Positions 55,157-64,000 of a stretch of DNA of 64,000 bases are shown here, piece after piece. The translations under genes were made by a program, and so were the position numbers. The notes under the pieces were generated by a model. It had not been told where the DNA came from. It worked only from the letters and a program-made list of their open reading frames with translations, and searched no databases. The DNA comes from Nostoc sp. MG11 (GTDB lineage: Bacteria > Cyanobacteriota > Cyanobacteriia > Cyanobacteriales > Nostocaceae), in the NCBI RefSeq assembly GCF_014904695.1, contig NZ_JACXXN010000018.1, positions 1 to 64,000 on the forward strand. The letters are read 5' to 3'. Each line of letters starts with the position of its first letter. Within the stretch, counting starts at the first letter, position 1.

Positions 55157-55996
55157 ATGGTTAACCGTTTTGCTGCCTTGAACACTGCCTTAACACTGAA
55201 GGTTGTTGGAATAATCTGCATTTTGTCCTTTTTTGTAGACTTTGTGATTCTACTGTTACCCTTTCAACCAACTGATCGGGGATGGCAAATCAGCATAGCA
55301 ACGGCCCTTGTTGACCGGGGAATCGTGCCTCTGGTAGGCTTGGGGCTGCTGTTTGCTGCATATTGGATTGATAGTGCTGATGCTGGCGATCGCCCATCGG
55401 GTATCGATTTAAGATTTCCCGCCCTGATTATATCCAGTATTTTAGGGTTAATGTTCTTACTGATTTTTCCTCTGCACCTCAACAATGTGCGTCAAGCTAG
55501 CACTCAAACAGTAAATCAAATTTCCCAGGATGCGGATCAGGCAGAAAATCAACTGAAAAACCAGCTATCTCAATTCCAAGCACAGCTGAACAACGATCAG
55601 GCAAAAGCTCAGTTAGAACAATTGCGAAACCAAGCTAGAGCTCAGTTTACTGAACTACTTAAAGACGAACAGAAGTATAAGCAAGCGCTTGCAAATCCCC
55701 AACTTCCCGCTGAGCAAAAAGAATTACTCAAAAAGTTTAAAGCAAATCCCCAAGAACTTGACAAATTTATCGCGCAGCGCACAGATCCTCAAGGGGTTGC
55801 AAATCAAAGACTGAACCAAATTCGCCAGCGCAGAGACGAAGCTGAAAAACAAGCTAAAGATAATGCTTGGAAGTCTGGACTGAGGATTGGTATTAGCAGT
55901 TTGCTGTTGTCTATTGGTTACATTATCATCGGCTGGACAGGATTAAGAGGTATGGGTAGTTTACAAGGTGGTGGACGTAAAGCTACCGCGCGTTAA
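55157..55996 (+). CDS. hpsJ: HpsJ-family membrane protein
   Basis: 279 residues. Two or three N-terminal transmembrane helices (VVGIICILSFFVDFVILLL, GIVPLVGLGLLFAAYWI, LIISSILGLMFLLIFPLHL), a long Gln/Asn/Lys-rich coiled-coil region (about 110-235: NQISQDADQAENQLKNQLSQ and KFKANPQELDKFIAQR) and a final transmembrane helix (IGISSLLLSIGYIIIGWTG). No enzyme motif. The layout suits a scaffold at the inner membrane or in the periplasm. 237 bp separate it from hpsI and contain nothing obvious. Required for hormogonium motility is reported for the hps locus as a whole; its own role is inferred. Confidence 0.85.
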   Translation: MVNRFAALNTALTLKVVGIICILSFFVDFVILLLPFQPTDRGWQISIATALVDRGIVPLVGLGLLFAAYWIDSADAGDRPSGIDLRFPALIISSILGLMFLLIFPLHLNNVRQASTQTVNQISQDADQAENQLKNQLSQFQAQLNNDQAKAQLEQLRNQARAQFTELLKDEQKYKQALANPQLPAEQKELLKKFKANPQELDKFIAQRTDPQGVANQRLNQIRQRRDEAEKQAKDNAWKSGLRIGISSLLLSIGYIIIGWTGLRGMGSLQGGGRKATAR

Positions 55997-56122
55997 TCAA
56001 CTATCAGCATGGCAGTAGGACGCATCAAATATTTGTTGATGGTTCATGCTGCCACATACCTAATAGCTAATAACAATAAAAAGATAATTAACAACTTAGT
56101 TAAATCGCTATAAAACCTAAGA

Positions 56123-57031
56123 ATGTTCTCAATTTACATACTGACATATAACGAAGAACTAGATATTGCTGCTTGTATTGAGTCGGCGATGCTATCGGAT
56201 GACATCATTGTTGTAGACTCATGCAGTAGCGATCGCACAGTAGAAATCGCCAGTCACTATCCTATCCGCATCGTCCAACATCCCTTTGAAAGTCACGGTC
56301 GTCAACGCACTTGGATGTTGGAGTCTATCCCCCCAAAGCACGAATGGGTGTACATTCTTGAAGCCGACGAACGGATGACACCAGAACTTTTCACTGAAGG
56401 TGAAAAAGCCATACAGAATCCAGACTACATTGGCTACTACGTCGCCGAACGTGTCATGTTCATGAATCGTTGGATTCGTCATAGCACCCAGTATCCCCGT
56501 TATCAAATGCGTCTCTTCCGCCACGGTAAAGTCTGGTTTACAGACTATGGTCATACTGAACGAGAAGTTTGTGACGGTGCTACTAGTTTTTTAAAAGAAA
56601 CTTACCCCCACTACACTTGCAGCAAAGGCTTGAGTCGCTGGATTGAAAAGCACAATCGGTATTCCACAGATGAAGCCCAAGAAACGCTGTATCAACTAGA
56701 ACAGGGAGAAGTTAACTGGCGAGATTTGTTTTTCGGTAAGTCAGAAGTAGAAAAACGCCGCGCCCTCAAAGATTTGTCTTTGCGTTTACCCGCTAGACCG
56801 TTGCTACGCTTTTTGTATATGTATTTTATCTTGGGTGGCTGTTTAGACGGACGTGCTGGAATGGCTTGGTGTACATTGCAAGCATTCTACGAATACCTGA
56901 TTTTGCTCAAAGTCTGGGAAATGAAGTATTTACCCAAGCCCAGCTTAGATACAAAAGTAATTCTTGCAGAAGAGAGTATACAACAGGTGCAGTGCGTGGC
57001 TTCAGAAACTACACAAGCTGATGCAGCTTAG
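56123..57031 (+). CDS. hpsK: HpsK, family-2 glycosyltransferase
   Basis: 302 residues. Belongs to the WaaE/KdtX-like branch of family 2: SIYILTYNEELDIAACIESAM, IIVVDSCSSDRTVEIAS and WVYILEADERMTPEL (metal motif EAD). A C-terminal amphipathic and hydrophobic segment (LLRFLYMYFILGGCLDGRAG, near 228-247) resembles the membrane-association part of these enzymes, and the family motif DGR is present. Last gene of the hps block, 126 bp after hpsJ. A hairpin terminator follows 21 bp after its stop. Confidence 0.9.
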   Translation: MFSIYILTYNEELDIAACIESAMLSDDIIVVDSCSSDRTVEIASHYPIRIVQHPFESHGRQRTWMLESIPPKHEWVYILEADERMTPELFTEGEKAIQNPDYIGYYVAERVMFMNRWIRHSTQYPRYQMRLFRHGKVWFTDYGHTEREVCDGATSFLKETYPHYTCSKGLSRWIEKHNRYSTDEAQETLYQLEQGEVNWRDLFFGKSEVEKRRALKDLSLRLPARPLLRFLYMYFILGGCLDGRAGMAWCTLQAFYEYLILLKVWEMKYLPKPSLDTKVILAEESIQQVQCVASETTQADAA

Positions 57032-57051
57032 AGAAATTTGGGAGTTGCGAG

Positions 57052-57081
57052 CCAAAAGAATTTTTCTTTTGGTTTTGATTT
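57052..57081 (+). terminator. Terminator of the hps locus
   Basis: CCAAAAGAA TTT TTCTTTTGG forms a perfect 9-bp stem with a three-base loop, 21 bp after the hpsK stop, followed by TTTTGATTT. It fits a Rho-independent terminator. Confidence 0.8.
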
Positions 57082-57528
57082 CCCAAGCTTTCAAGAGTGA
57101 GATTTTAAATATACATTAGCTGATTACGGCCCAAATTTGATAAATTAATGTTTTTAACACAAATTTTTCAGAAAAGCCGCTCCTAGCAATGCGTAAATTA
57201 CTCACCAGACAAGACAACTCCTAAGTTTGCCTGGTGGTGCTTCCACAATCATGAGCAGCTTTTGGCTGAGCGCGGTAGATTAGTAATACTAACGGGACTT
57301 GCAACAATCATTTACAAGTCTTACAAAGAAAAGTAACATCCTCTAAGACTAACTACCCGCTAGTCGGTTGGTACATGTCTATTCATACACATTTGTATAA
57401 AAATAGCTGAATTTCCAGCAACAAGTGAGTATTTCTGTGGTAGCAGCCAAACAGCTTGCTGTTTGGAAAGTTATGTATGGCAAAAAATGCCTCAAGTAAA
57501 GTCTTCGCAATTTGACGAATCTGCTGGT
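57082..57528. other. Intergenic region, no gene seen
   Basis: The region after the hps terminator carries no convincing gene. An in-frame extension of the following DUF502 protein to TTG 57463 or ATG 57487 is possible. The DUF502 promoter is expected near 57380-57460. Confidence 0.4.
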
Positions 57529-58293
57529 ATGAAGACCAATAATCAAAGTTCCTCTAGTCTCAAAAAGGAGAATCAGGGCTTGGTAATCGAACGCCTAAAA
57601 CAGGACTTAAAAAATGACCTGATTGCTGGTTTGTTGGTAGTTATTCCGCTAGCAACCACCATCTGGCTAACGATTACAATTGCCACTTGGGTAATCAACT
57701 TTCTCACCCAAATTCCTAAACAACTGAATCCTTTTGATGGATTACACCCAATACTAGTGAATTTACTGAATTTTGTAGTGGGATTAGCTGTACCATTACT
57801 AAGTATTCTCTTGATTGGCTTAATGGCTCGGAATATTGCTGGGCGATGGTTGCTCGATTTTGGTGAACGCGTATTACAAGCTATTCCCTTAGCTGGACAG
57901 GTATACAAAACTCTCAAGCAACTTTTGGAAACAATACTAAAAGACTCAAATGGCAAGTTTCGCCGTGTAATTTTGGTAGAGTATCCCAGGCGGGGAATTT
58001 GGGCGATCGCCTTTGTCACTGGCGCGATCAGCGGTGATATCCAATCTCAAATGTCTCACCCGATGCTGAGTGTTTTTATCCCCACCACCCCAAACCCCAC
58101 CACCGGATGGTATGCAGTAGTTCCTGAAGATGAGGTAGTGAACCTCTCATTATCGATTGAAGACGCCTTTAAAATAGTTGTGTCTGGTGGCATTGTTGCC
58201 CCCAATACGCCCTTGGTTTTTCCCAAAGAATCTCAACTGGAAGTAAAACACGACGAAACAAAGCAGTCGATTATCCCCGTCGAAGAAACTTAA
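57529..58293 (+). CDS. DUF502 membrane protein
   Basis: 254 residues from ATG 57529 (MKTNNQSSSSLKKENQG); ATG 57487 would add 14 residues. DUF502 family: LKQDLKNDLIAGLLVVIPLATTIWLT is the first transmembrane helix, LLNFVVGLAVPLLSILLIGLM the second, followed by a soluble domain with IPLAGQVYKTLKQLLETIL, FRRVILVEYPRRGIWAIAFVTG and VFIPTTPNPTTGWYAVVPED. Function unknown; found next to nusB and ftsY in many cyanobacteria and in plant chloroplasts (LIKE COV homologues). Followed by nusB after 122 bp. Confidence 0.9.
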   Translation: MKTNNQSSSSLKKENQGLVIERLKQDLKNDLIAGLLVVIPLATTIWLTITIATWVINFLTQIPKQLNPFDGLHPILVNLLNFVVGLAVPLLSILLIGLMARNIAGRWLLDFGERVLQAIPLAGQVYKTLKQLLETILKDSNGKFRRVILVEYPRRGIWAIAFVTGAISGDIQSQMSHPMLSVFIPTTPNPTTGWYAVVPEDEVVNLSLSIEDAFKIVVSGGIVAPNTPLVFPKESQLEVKHDETKQSIIPVEET

Positions 58294-58415
58294 AATCAAT
58301 CAGGCAAAGTCACAAGCAATAGGATAACGTTGTTGTTTGGCTGTGCCAAAATTGATACACTTTTAAATCCACTCCTTCTAGTTAATCAATTCTCGCACAA
58401 TCACCCCTCACTTTT

Positions 58416-59057
58416 ATGCAACCTCGTAAACCTCAGCAAATTGCTCGTGAATTAGCGCTTTTAAGCCTTAGTCAATTGCCAGTAAACCCCAAGAAATTGG
58501 ATCAATTGCAAGATGATCAACTAGTATCCAAGTTGGTACTAGGAGCAGTACGCACCCTGACATCAGAAGTACAAGATACCTTGGACAATGCCGCAGGTGA
58601 ATTGCAACGCAGTAACGATCGCCTATTAAGCAGCCAAACTCGGGCCTCAGACATCAATACTGCTAGAACAATGCTCCAGGAGGCGATCGCATATACACAA
58701 ACAGCAATCAATCAGCTGGGTACAGCAATTGATTTCCCAGAATTGATTCAGTTAGCTAATCAGGATAAGGGAGTCCGTAATTACGCCAAAGAGATTGTAA
58801 TTACAGTCAACGAAAATCGAAATATTATAGATGAACTCATTTCTACTGCTTTAGTAGATTGGCAAGTAACTCGCCTTGCTCAAATCGACCGGGACATTTT
58901 GCAAATCGCTGTAGCAGAAATGAAGTTCTTAGGAGTTCCAGACAGCATTGCTATCAATGAAGCAGTGGAGCTAGCCAAACGCTACAGTGGAGACGAAGGT
59001 CATCGGTTTATTAACGGCGTTTTGCGCCGAGTCACAGAGCAGAAAAAAACTGCATAG
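58416..59057 (+). CDS. nusB: Transcription antitermination factor NusB
   Basis: NusB binds boxA RNA with NusE (S10) to prevent early termination of rRNA transcription. 213 residues, longer than the E. coli protein (139) as usual in cyanobacteria because of an insert in the middle (about 40-100). [18 protein letters not shown] is the RNA-binding N-terminal helix, and [43 protein letters not shown] is the conserved C-terminal half. It stands upstream of ftsY. Complete. Confidence 0.95.
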   Translation: MQPRKPQQIARELALLSLSQLPVNPKKLDQLQDDQLVSKLVLGAVRTLTSEVQDTLDNAAGELQRSNDRLLSSQTRASDINTARTMLQEAIAYTQTAINQLGTAIDFPELIQLANQDKGVRNYAKEIVITVNENRNIIDELISTALVDWQVTRLAQIDRDILQIAVAEMKFLGVPDSIAINEAVELAKRYSGDEGHRFINGVLRRVTEQKKTA

Positions 59058-59321
59058 GGTTTTTACCTCACTTCCTCAGCTGCATGAGTGCCAAGTTTTG
59101 AGCTAAGGATGAGGAGGTGCTTGTGTGCAAAAAGAAGTCTGAGAATCGGCTTTCGACTCTCAGAACTTTTGAGGATTATACCCGTCGTTGTGGCAACTCC
59201 TGTCAAACTGGCGTTGAAAAGTGAGGATAACCTGGGGGTTTTCACTCCAGGAAAGAGTACACAGTTAAATTAAACTCATAACTTATAACTCATAACTCAC
59301 ATAACAACTAGTACTGTTGCA
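59058..59321. other. nusB-ftsY spacer with two hairpins and a short tandem repeat
   Basis: Two hairpins are visible: CTGAGA/TCTCAG around 59139-59163 and CCTGG/CCAGG around 59230-59250. A tandem repeat ATAACTC/ATAACTT lies at 59276-59298. The first may attenuate or end nusB transcription and the repeat lies in the ftsY leader. No gene. Confidence 0.45.
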
Positions 59322-61004
59322 ATGGTTTTTAATTGGTTCCGTCGTCAACATCACGATTCTTCTAAAACTCCCTCTGAGCAGAAACAGGAAGAAACTCCTT
59401 CTATAAAAGAACCCCAAACAGAGCCAGCTGAACCGTCAACGCCAACGGCAGAAACTACACAAGACACGGGGACGGATTTGTTGGCATTTGCTAAAGCCGC
59501 CTACAAAAATATTCAGCAAAAACAACAATCTCAGGTAGAAGAAACTCCGCCTGATTCAACAGATGCTCAAGCCTCGCCAGAACAATCTGAGACCGCCGAA
59601 ACTGTACAAACGCAAGTAACGGAAACGGCACAAGAAACAGTTGAGGAACCTGCTGGCATTACTTTAGAAGCTGCAACTCCTGAAGAAGTAACGGAAACAT
59701 CACAGCCGGAAGCAGCAGTTATTGATGTTGCCCAAACAACAAGTGAGGAATTTGTTGGCATAAATGAAGAGAGTGTAGCAAGTTACGATGAGCCAGATGT
59801 TTCTAGCCCAGAACTAACTGTAAGTGAAACTGAATCAACAACGCCAGCCACCTTATCTTTCTTAGAACGAGCCGCAGCAGAACGGCAAGCCAGGCAGGAA
59901 CGACTGATCGCCAGCGCGATTGAAGTATCAGAACCAGAGGTAGTTCAGCCACCAGCTACAACTGCACCAGAAACAACAGAAGAAATTCCCGGCTTGACAT
60001 TTGATGAAGGGTTTGTGTGGTCAGCAGAAGTTTTGGCAGCTCAAGGTAGGCGTCCAGAAGATGTTTCTATTGAAGAAATTACCTGGTTGAAAAAGCTTCG
60101 CCAAGGTTTAGACAAAACTCGTCGTGGCATCCTGAACCAACTGAAGGCGATTGTTGGTCAAGGGCCGCTCAATCAAGCAGCTGTGACGGAAATTGAGGCG
60201 TTACTCCTGCAAGCTGATGTAGGTGTAGAGGCGACAGACTTGATCATTAACGCTCTACAGAAAAAATTACGAGAAGAAGTCACTCCACCAGATGAGGCGA
60301 TCGCTTATCTGAAAAAAATCCTGCGGGATATGCTGGATGCACCAAGCCAAACATCCTATAAATCTACTTTTACCCCAGAAAAAGACACTCTCAATATTTG
60401 GTTAATCACCGGAGTCAATGGTGCTGGTAAAACCACTACCATCGGCAAAATTTCCCACTTAGCCCAGAAATCTGGCTATAAATGCTTGATTGGAGCAGCA
60501 GACACTTTCCGCGCCGCTGCTGTGGAACAAGTGAAAGTTTGGGGTACTAGAAGTGGTGTAGAAGTAATTGCCAATCCTGGAAAGAATACAGACCCGGCAG
60601 CAGTGGTATTTGATGCGATCGCTGCTGCTCAAGCGCGGCAAACGGAATTACTTTTAGTAGATACTGCTGGGCGACTGCAAAACAAGAAAAATTTAATGGA
60701 TGAACTTAGTAAAATCCGTCGAATTATTGACAAAAAAGCCCCAAATGCCAAAGTAGAATCACTATTGGTTCTAGATGCCACTTTAGGGCAAAATGGATTG
60801 CGGCAAGCCGAAGTCTTCTCCCAAGCTGCTCAACTCAGTGGCGTTGTCTTAACCAAGCTCGATGGTACTGCCAAAGGAGGCGTAGCCCTTGCCGTTGTGC
60901 AACAGTTGGGTTTACCCATTCGCTTCATTGGTGCTGGTGAAGGCATTGAAGACCTACGTCCCTTTTCCAGCTATGAGTTTGTCGAAGCGCTATTGAGTGG
61001 TTAA
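59322..61004 (+). CDS. ftsY: Signal recognition particle receptor FtsY
   Basis: FtsY receives SRP-ribosome complexes at the membrane. 560 residues: an N-terminal acidic A domain of about 230 residues (very Glu/Thr/Gln-rich), the N domain (SIEEITWLKKLRQGLDKTRRGILN) and the GTPase G domain with GVNGAGKTTTIGKIS (near 364), TFRAAAVEQ, DTAGRLQNKK, TKLDGTAKGG and GAGEGIEDLRPF. The start is supported by MVFNWFRRQHH, the short basic membrane-contact segment. The A domain is long, like in other cyanobacteria. Complete. Confidence 0.97.
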   Translation: MVFNWFRRQHHDSSKTPSEQKQEETPSIKEPQTEPAEPSTPTAETTQDTGTDLLAFAKAAYKNIQQKQQSQVEETPPDSTDAQASPEQSETAETVQTQVTETAQETVEEPAGITLEAATPEEVTETSQPEAAVIDVAQTTSEEFVGINEESVASYDEPDVSSPELTVSETESTTPATLSFLERAAAERQARQERLIASAIEVSEPEVVQPPATTAPETTEEIPGLTFDEGFVWSAEVLAAQGRRPEDVSIEEITWLKKLRQGLDKTRRGILNQLKAIVGQGPLNQAAVTEIEALLLQADVGVEATDLIINALQKKLREEVTPPDEAIAYLKKILRDMLDAPSQTSYKSTFTPEKDTLNIWLITGVNGAGKTTTIGKISHLAQKSGYKCLIGAADTFRAAAVEQVKVWGTRSGVEVIANPGKNTDPAAVVFDAIAAAQARQTELLLVDTAGRLQNKKNLMDELSKIRRIIDKKAPNAKVESLLVLDATLGQNGLRQAEVFSQAAQLSGVVLTKLDGTAKGGVALAVVQQLGLPIRFIGAGEGIEDLRPFSSYEFVEALLSG

Positions 61005-62240
61005 GTGGCTAGTTGAAAAATTGTAGTCAAGATTTTCTCTTTACAAACTCATAAATTTAGGGCTTACTGATCTGGTATTATCACTTGGATAAACTACAAA
61101 CAAAATGCTGGAAACAGTGTAAGTCCTAATTTCATTAGCTTGGCGCTACTTGCGGGTGACTTTTGCAAAAATTTCAGACTAATGCTATTTTTTTACGCAT
61201 TAAATGGGGGTCTTTAAATATAGCAGTACTAGCATTTAGTTGCAATCCAGAGAAGTCCGAGCAGAACTTTGGATAACTGTCCTCACTAGTGGATTCCAAA
61301 AGTGAATTGATGTAGGTAAGCTGGTTCAACACTGACGTATGTATTCTCAGCTTCTACCTGCAAAAGTGTCTATAAATATTCTCTAGAGAAAGTTTAAAAG
61401 TTTGAAGTGCGATCGCTAAATCATAACAACCTTTCTAGCTTTTGAGTTAGAGGTCTGAGAATATGCTTTTTCTAAATTTTGTGTCAATCACTTTTATTGA
61501 GATTTTATACGTACCAAATACCTCTTTAAAATAAATTTTTGGCTAATATCTTTATTTAATTTAAACTGAATGAAAAGCCTGCAATGTATAGCTTTTAGCC
61601 ATTTAAGTGCTTTTAAAATTTAAGCATAAACTGAATTTTAGTGGCTCTGATACAAGATGTATGTTCTAATTATTTTTTGAGTAAGCTAAAATACACCTCT
61701 GAGCATTTAAAAAGCTAATAAATGACAAATGAAAAAGTAGAAAACACAATCTGGTAAGTATCGTGGGAATTATGATATATAAATTAAATCTTTAAAAGCC
61801 TATTTGCTATTTATCACTTATGACATGAGCGCTATAAAGTTATACAAGTCCCTATGTAGATCCTCTCTCGCAACCCTTAAACATGTTCCTTAGCCTAAAC
61901 GTTCACTCTGAAAGGATTATGTATTATTCTTTTGTCAAAGTATTTTTATGACTTAAGATATATGATTTGAGAATTAAGTTATGAAAAAATGAAAATTTTT
62001 CTAGAGTCTCCCTAGCATTACTGATTTTTACAACGGGGATTTTGATTAAAAATACATTACCTACAATTCCTAACATTGAACAAGAAATGCAATAAGCAAA
62101 TACAATACTCATAAAAGTTACACCTTACGTCTTTATACTCTTGCTAAAGTGACAATTCTTGTCTCAATATGGTTTAGCAATGCCCAAGCCAAAGGATTTA
62201 TAAGTCTAAAATCTACCGATATTCAAGTGCAATAGTACCT
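61005..62240. other. 1.2-kb AT-rich region without a recognisable gene
   Basis: No frame looks coding. A minus-strand frame at 61924-62112 has random composition. On the plus strand 61985-62095 reads a hydrophobic signal-like stretch (SLALLIFTTGILIKNTLPT) without a start, perhaps a decayed secreted peptide. One HIP1 site near 61410. The promoter of the next gene should lie in the last 200 bp. A small RNA cannot be excluded by eye. Confidence 0.4.
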
Positions 62241-63653
62241 GTGCCTGTGTCTCAACTGCCCTCTCAACCCACTGACAACAATAGTACTGCCGCGACAGAT
62301 GTCACACCAGTAGTGGCACTGAAAGAACTCGTGGCGCGGTTGCACCGGGAACAAAACAAAATCCAAGATTTGCTAAGTTCTTTAGGATTTGCCCTGAGAA
62401 GCTTCAATAATTTGAATCAGTTTTTGGAGCTAATTCCGTTGATGGCAACACGGGTGACAGATGCGGACGGCAGTGCTCTTTTTCTCTACAAACCCAATGG
62501 TCAAGTCAGGTTAGAGCAACTACACTGGCAAGATAGTCGCCAGCGTAAAAATATCCGCAAAGCGCTGGAAACAGCTAGCAGTCAGATTACACTTGTGCCT
62601 AACACTGTTCCTTTAGCAGCGGCTACAGGGATTTTGGATGACCAAATGCATCGCTATTTGGGGCCAGATGTGCAAATCTTTGGCACAGCAATTTTGGTGA
62701 AGCACACAGAACGGGGATGGCTCTATGTCTTGAGCCGCGATCCTGAATATAGCTGGACAGAAACTAGACAAAAATTAGTTAGGTTAGTGGCAGATCAAAC
62801 AGCGGTAGCGATTGAGAACGATGAACTAGCCGTAGAACTAAGGAAGAAAGAACGCCTAGACCAAGAACTAGAAATTGGTGCAGAAATTCAACGGCGACTT
62901 TTGCCACGTCAATGCCCCACAATTCCTGGTGTAGCTCTCGCTGCACGCTGTAAACCAGCTAATCGTGTTGGCGGAGACTATTACGACTTTATTCCCACAA
63001 ATCACAATCAGATTCAGCCAACTACTCAAAGCAGTATTCAAACTGGGCGCTGGGGTTTAGTAATTGGGGATGTTATGGGTAAGGGCGTTCCCGCAGGGCT
63101 AATTATGACTATGATGCGGGGAATGCTACGGGGAGAAGTACTACATGGTAATTCTCCATCAGGGATTCTGCAAAACTTAAACCGTGTTATGTACGCGGAT
63201 TTGGAAAATTCCCACCGCTTTGTAACTTTATTTTATTCAGAATATAATCCTCAAAGCCAAATTTTGTCTTACAGCAATGCGGCGCACAATCCTCCTTTGT
63301 GGTGGCATGCAGCGACAAAAGCTGTTACCCGTTTGGATACTTTGGGAATGCTAATCGGTTTAGATGCTAACAGCCAATATGAAGATGCTCAGGCACAGTT
63401 AGAGCCTGGGGATACAATTATTTACTACACAGATGGCTTAACAGATGCCGCTGCCGCAGGAGGCGATCGCTTCGACGAAGACAACTTTATTACTGCTTTC
63501 AACACGGCTTGTAAGTATTGTAATGGCCCACAGGAAATTGTAGATTACCTATTTGACCAAGTTCAGCAATTCATCGGTTCTGATAAGCAAAACACCGATG
63601 ACATGACACTGGTTGTTTTACAAATTTTATACCCAATAGTTAGTAGCCAGTAG
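62241..63653 (+). CDS. GAF-SpoIIE (RsbU-like) PP2C phosphatase
   Basis: 470 residues from GTG 62241 (a second GTG lies two codons on). A helix (AALKELVARLHREQNKIQ-like, near 27-45) leads to a GAF domain (about 50-210), a short coiled coil (LAVELRKKERLDQELEIG) and a SpoIIE/RsbU PP2C domain (about 215-465) with the metal-binding Asp motifs NRVGGDYYDF, VIGDVMGKG, YTDGLTDAAA and NTDDMTLVVL. Such phosphatases activate anti-anti-sigma factors (STAS proteins). The signal for GAF is unknown. No STAS gene is visible nearby. In cyanobacteria this gene often follows ftsY, as here. Confidence 0.93.
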   Translation: MPVSQLPSQPTDNNSTAATDVTPVVALKELVARLHREQNKIQDLLSSLGFALRSFNNLNQFLELIPLMATRVTDADGSALFLYKPNGQVRLEQLHWQDSRQRKNIRKALETASSQITLVPNTVPLAAATGILDDQMHRYLGPDVQIFGTAILVKHTERGWLYVLSRDPEYSWTETRQKLVRLVADQTAVAIENDELAVELRKKERLDQELEIGAEIQRRLLPRQCPTIPGVALAARCKPANRVGGDYYDFIPTNHNQIQPTTQSSIQTGRWGLVIGDVMGKGVPAGLIMTMMRGMLRGEVLHGNSPSGILQNLNRVMYADLENSHRFVTLFYSEYNPQSQILSYSNAAHNPPLWWHAATKAVTRLDTLGMLIGLDANSQYEDAQAQLEPGDTIIYYTDGLTDAAAAGGDRFDEDNFITAFNTACKYCNGPQEIVDYLFDQVQQFIGSDKQNTDDMTLVVLQILYPIVSSQ

Positions 63654-63795
63654 TTATTAGCTAATAAATTAATAACTAGTGGAATAGTAAATTAGTCAAA
63701 ACTTGTATAGGTTGGGTTTCGCTGCTGCTCAAACCAACAAAGTCTTGATAATGTTGGTTTTTGTTCCTAAACTCAAGCCTATTGACCTAAAATTA

Positions 63796-64000
63796 TCAAC
63801 TTGTTGTCCTTTCAAAACGTATAATTTCACCACTATTAGCACGGTTATATCTAACAGCGGCGATAACTTTCGATTGTTGATCGTTTACAGTGATTAATCC
63901 AGATCTATTACTAAGTTGCATTGAATTGGAACTAGATCGAGTAATTGCAAACTGCTTAACTTCATTCGGCTGAAGAATACCACTCAACGATTGAGGACGA
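63796..64000 (-). CDS. 3' end of a minus-strand gene, probable lamin-tail-like domain
   Basis: Open from the window edge to TGA at 63796-63798 (67 codons seen; the start lies beyond 64000). The end reads SLSGILQPNEVKQFAITRSS, then NSMQLSNRSGLITVND and VIAAVRYNRANSGEIIRF. The pattern G-x-L-x-P-x-E ... LSN-x-x-G-x-I-x-V-x-D ... V-x-Y resembles the C-terminal half of a lamin-tail (LTD) domain, a beta-sandwich used in secreted bacterial proteins. A weak assignment; the N-terminal part is needed. Intergenic 63654-63795 separates it from the phosphatase gene (convergent). Confidence 0.45.
   Translation of the reverse strand, partial: RPQSLSGILQPNEVKQFAITRSSSNSMQLSNRSGLITVNDQQSKVIAAVRYNRANSGEIIRFERTTS

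Noticed and set aside
61924-62112. 62-codon minus-strand frame in the gap before the phosphatase gene
   Set aside because: Hydrophobic by AT bias only, no RBS and no motif.
1-64000. tRNA, rRNA and known riboswitch genes
   Set aside because: Scanned by eye for T-loop-like motifs and conserved rRNA stretches and found none; a covariance-model search would be needed for weak RNAs.

Overview
The window looks like chromosomal DNA of a filamentous, hormogonium-forming, heterocyst-type cyanobacterium (Nostocales, most like Nostoc). The basis is dense HIP1 octamers (GCGATCGC), heptanucleotide tandem repeats of the AGTCAAG type, a full set of hormogonium polysaccharide genes (hpsA to hpsK), a DICT-domain kinase and a giant Ser/Thr kinase-ATPase-histidine kinase. 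No rRNA, tRNA, CRISPR array or intact insertion sequence was seen.

Region 1 (1-4.9 kb) is a plasmid- or island-derived graveyard. It holds a truncated tyrosine recombinase, two PIN toxin-antitoxin loci (one toxin with an ATA in place of its start codon, one toxin truncated), an intact parA plus ribbon-helix-helix partition pair with 8-bp-phased repeat arrays, the C-terminal scrap of a second ParA, a truncated YhcG/DUF1016 nuclease and a Uma2 scrap. An imperfect 38-39 bp repeat in inverted orientation brackets 1148-4646.

Region 2 (5-28 kb) is ordinary core and accessory chromosome: glutaredoxin-like protein, murE, a DICT-domain histidine-kinase-like protein lacking the usual phospho-acceptor His, a Nudix hydrolase, an RNA m5C methyltransferase, a DUF2157/GDYXXLXY pair, sppA, fni (type 2 IPP isomerase), a membrane GTPase, an aldo/keto reductase, a DUF4336 protein, an RMD1-like protein and a creatininase-family protein. 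Between them are scars: a fused and frameshifted fatty-acyl-AMP ligase/SDR remnant, a truncated AAA ATPase and a helicase scrap.

Region 3 (28.6-36.8 kb) is a two-gene signalling operon: a 1993-aa kinase/ATPase/GAF/histidine kinase/receiver protein, then a REC-PAS-HK-REC hybrid kinase, followed by the remnant of a third kinase.

Region 4 (36.8-42.4 kb) has a ROK-family (polyphosphate glucokinase-like) kinase, an SDR, a nested pair of MITE-like elements, a small double-glycine leader peptide gene not longer than 53 codons, rtcA and an FAD-dependent oxidoreductase.

Region 5 (43.1-57.1 kb) is the co-directional hps locus in the order hpsA to hpsK: one giant pilin-like protein, four pseudopilins, four family-2 glycosyltransferases, a DUF2064 transferase and a membrane/coiled-coil protein. 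From published work on Nostoc punctiforme these make and export the polysaccharide used for hormogonium gliding. A hairpin and T-run after hpsK closes the locus.

Region 6 (57.5-64 kb) is DUF502, nusB, ftsY, a 1.2 kb gap without a gene, a GAF-SpoIIE phosphatase, and the 3' end of a minus-strand gene running off the window. Names below rest on motif and family recognition by eye; no database search was run.
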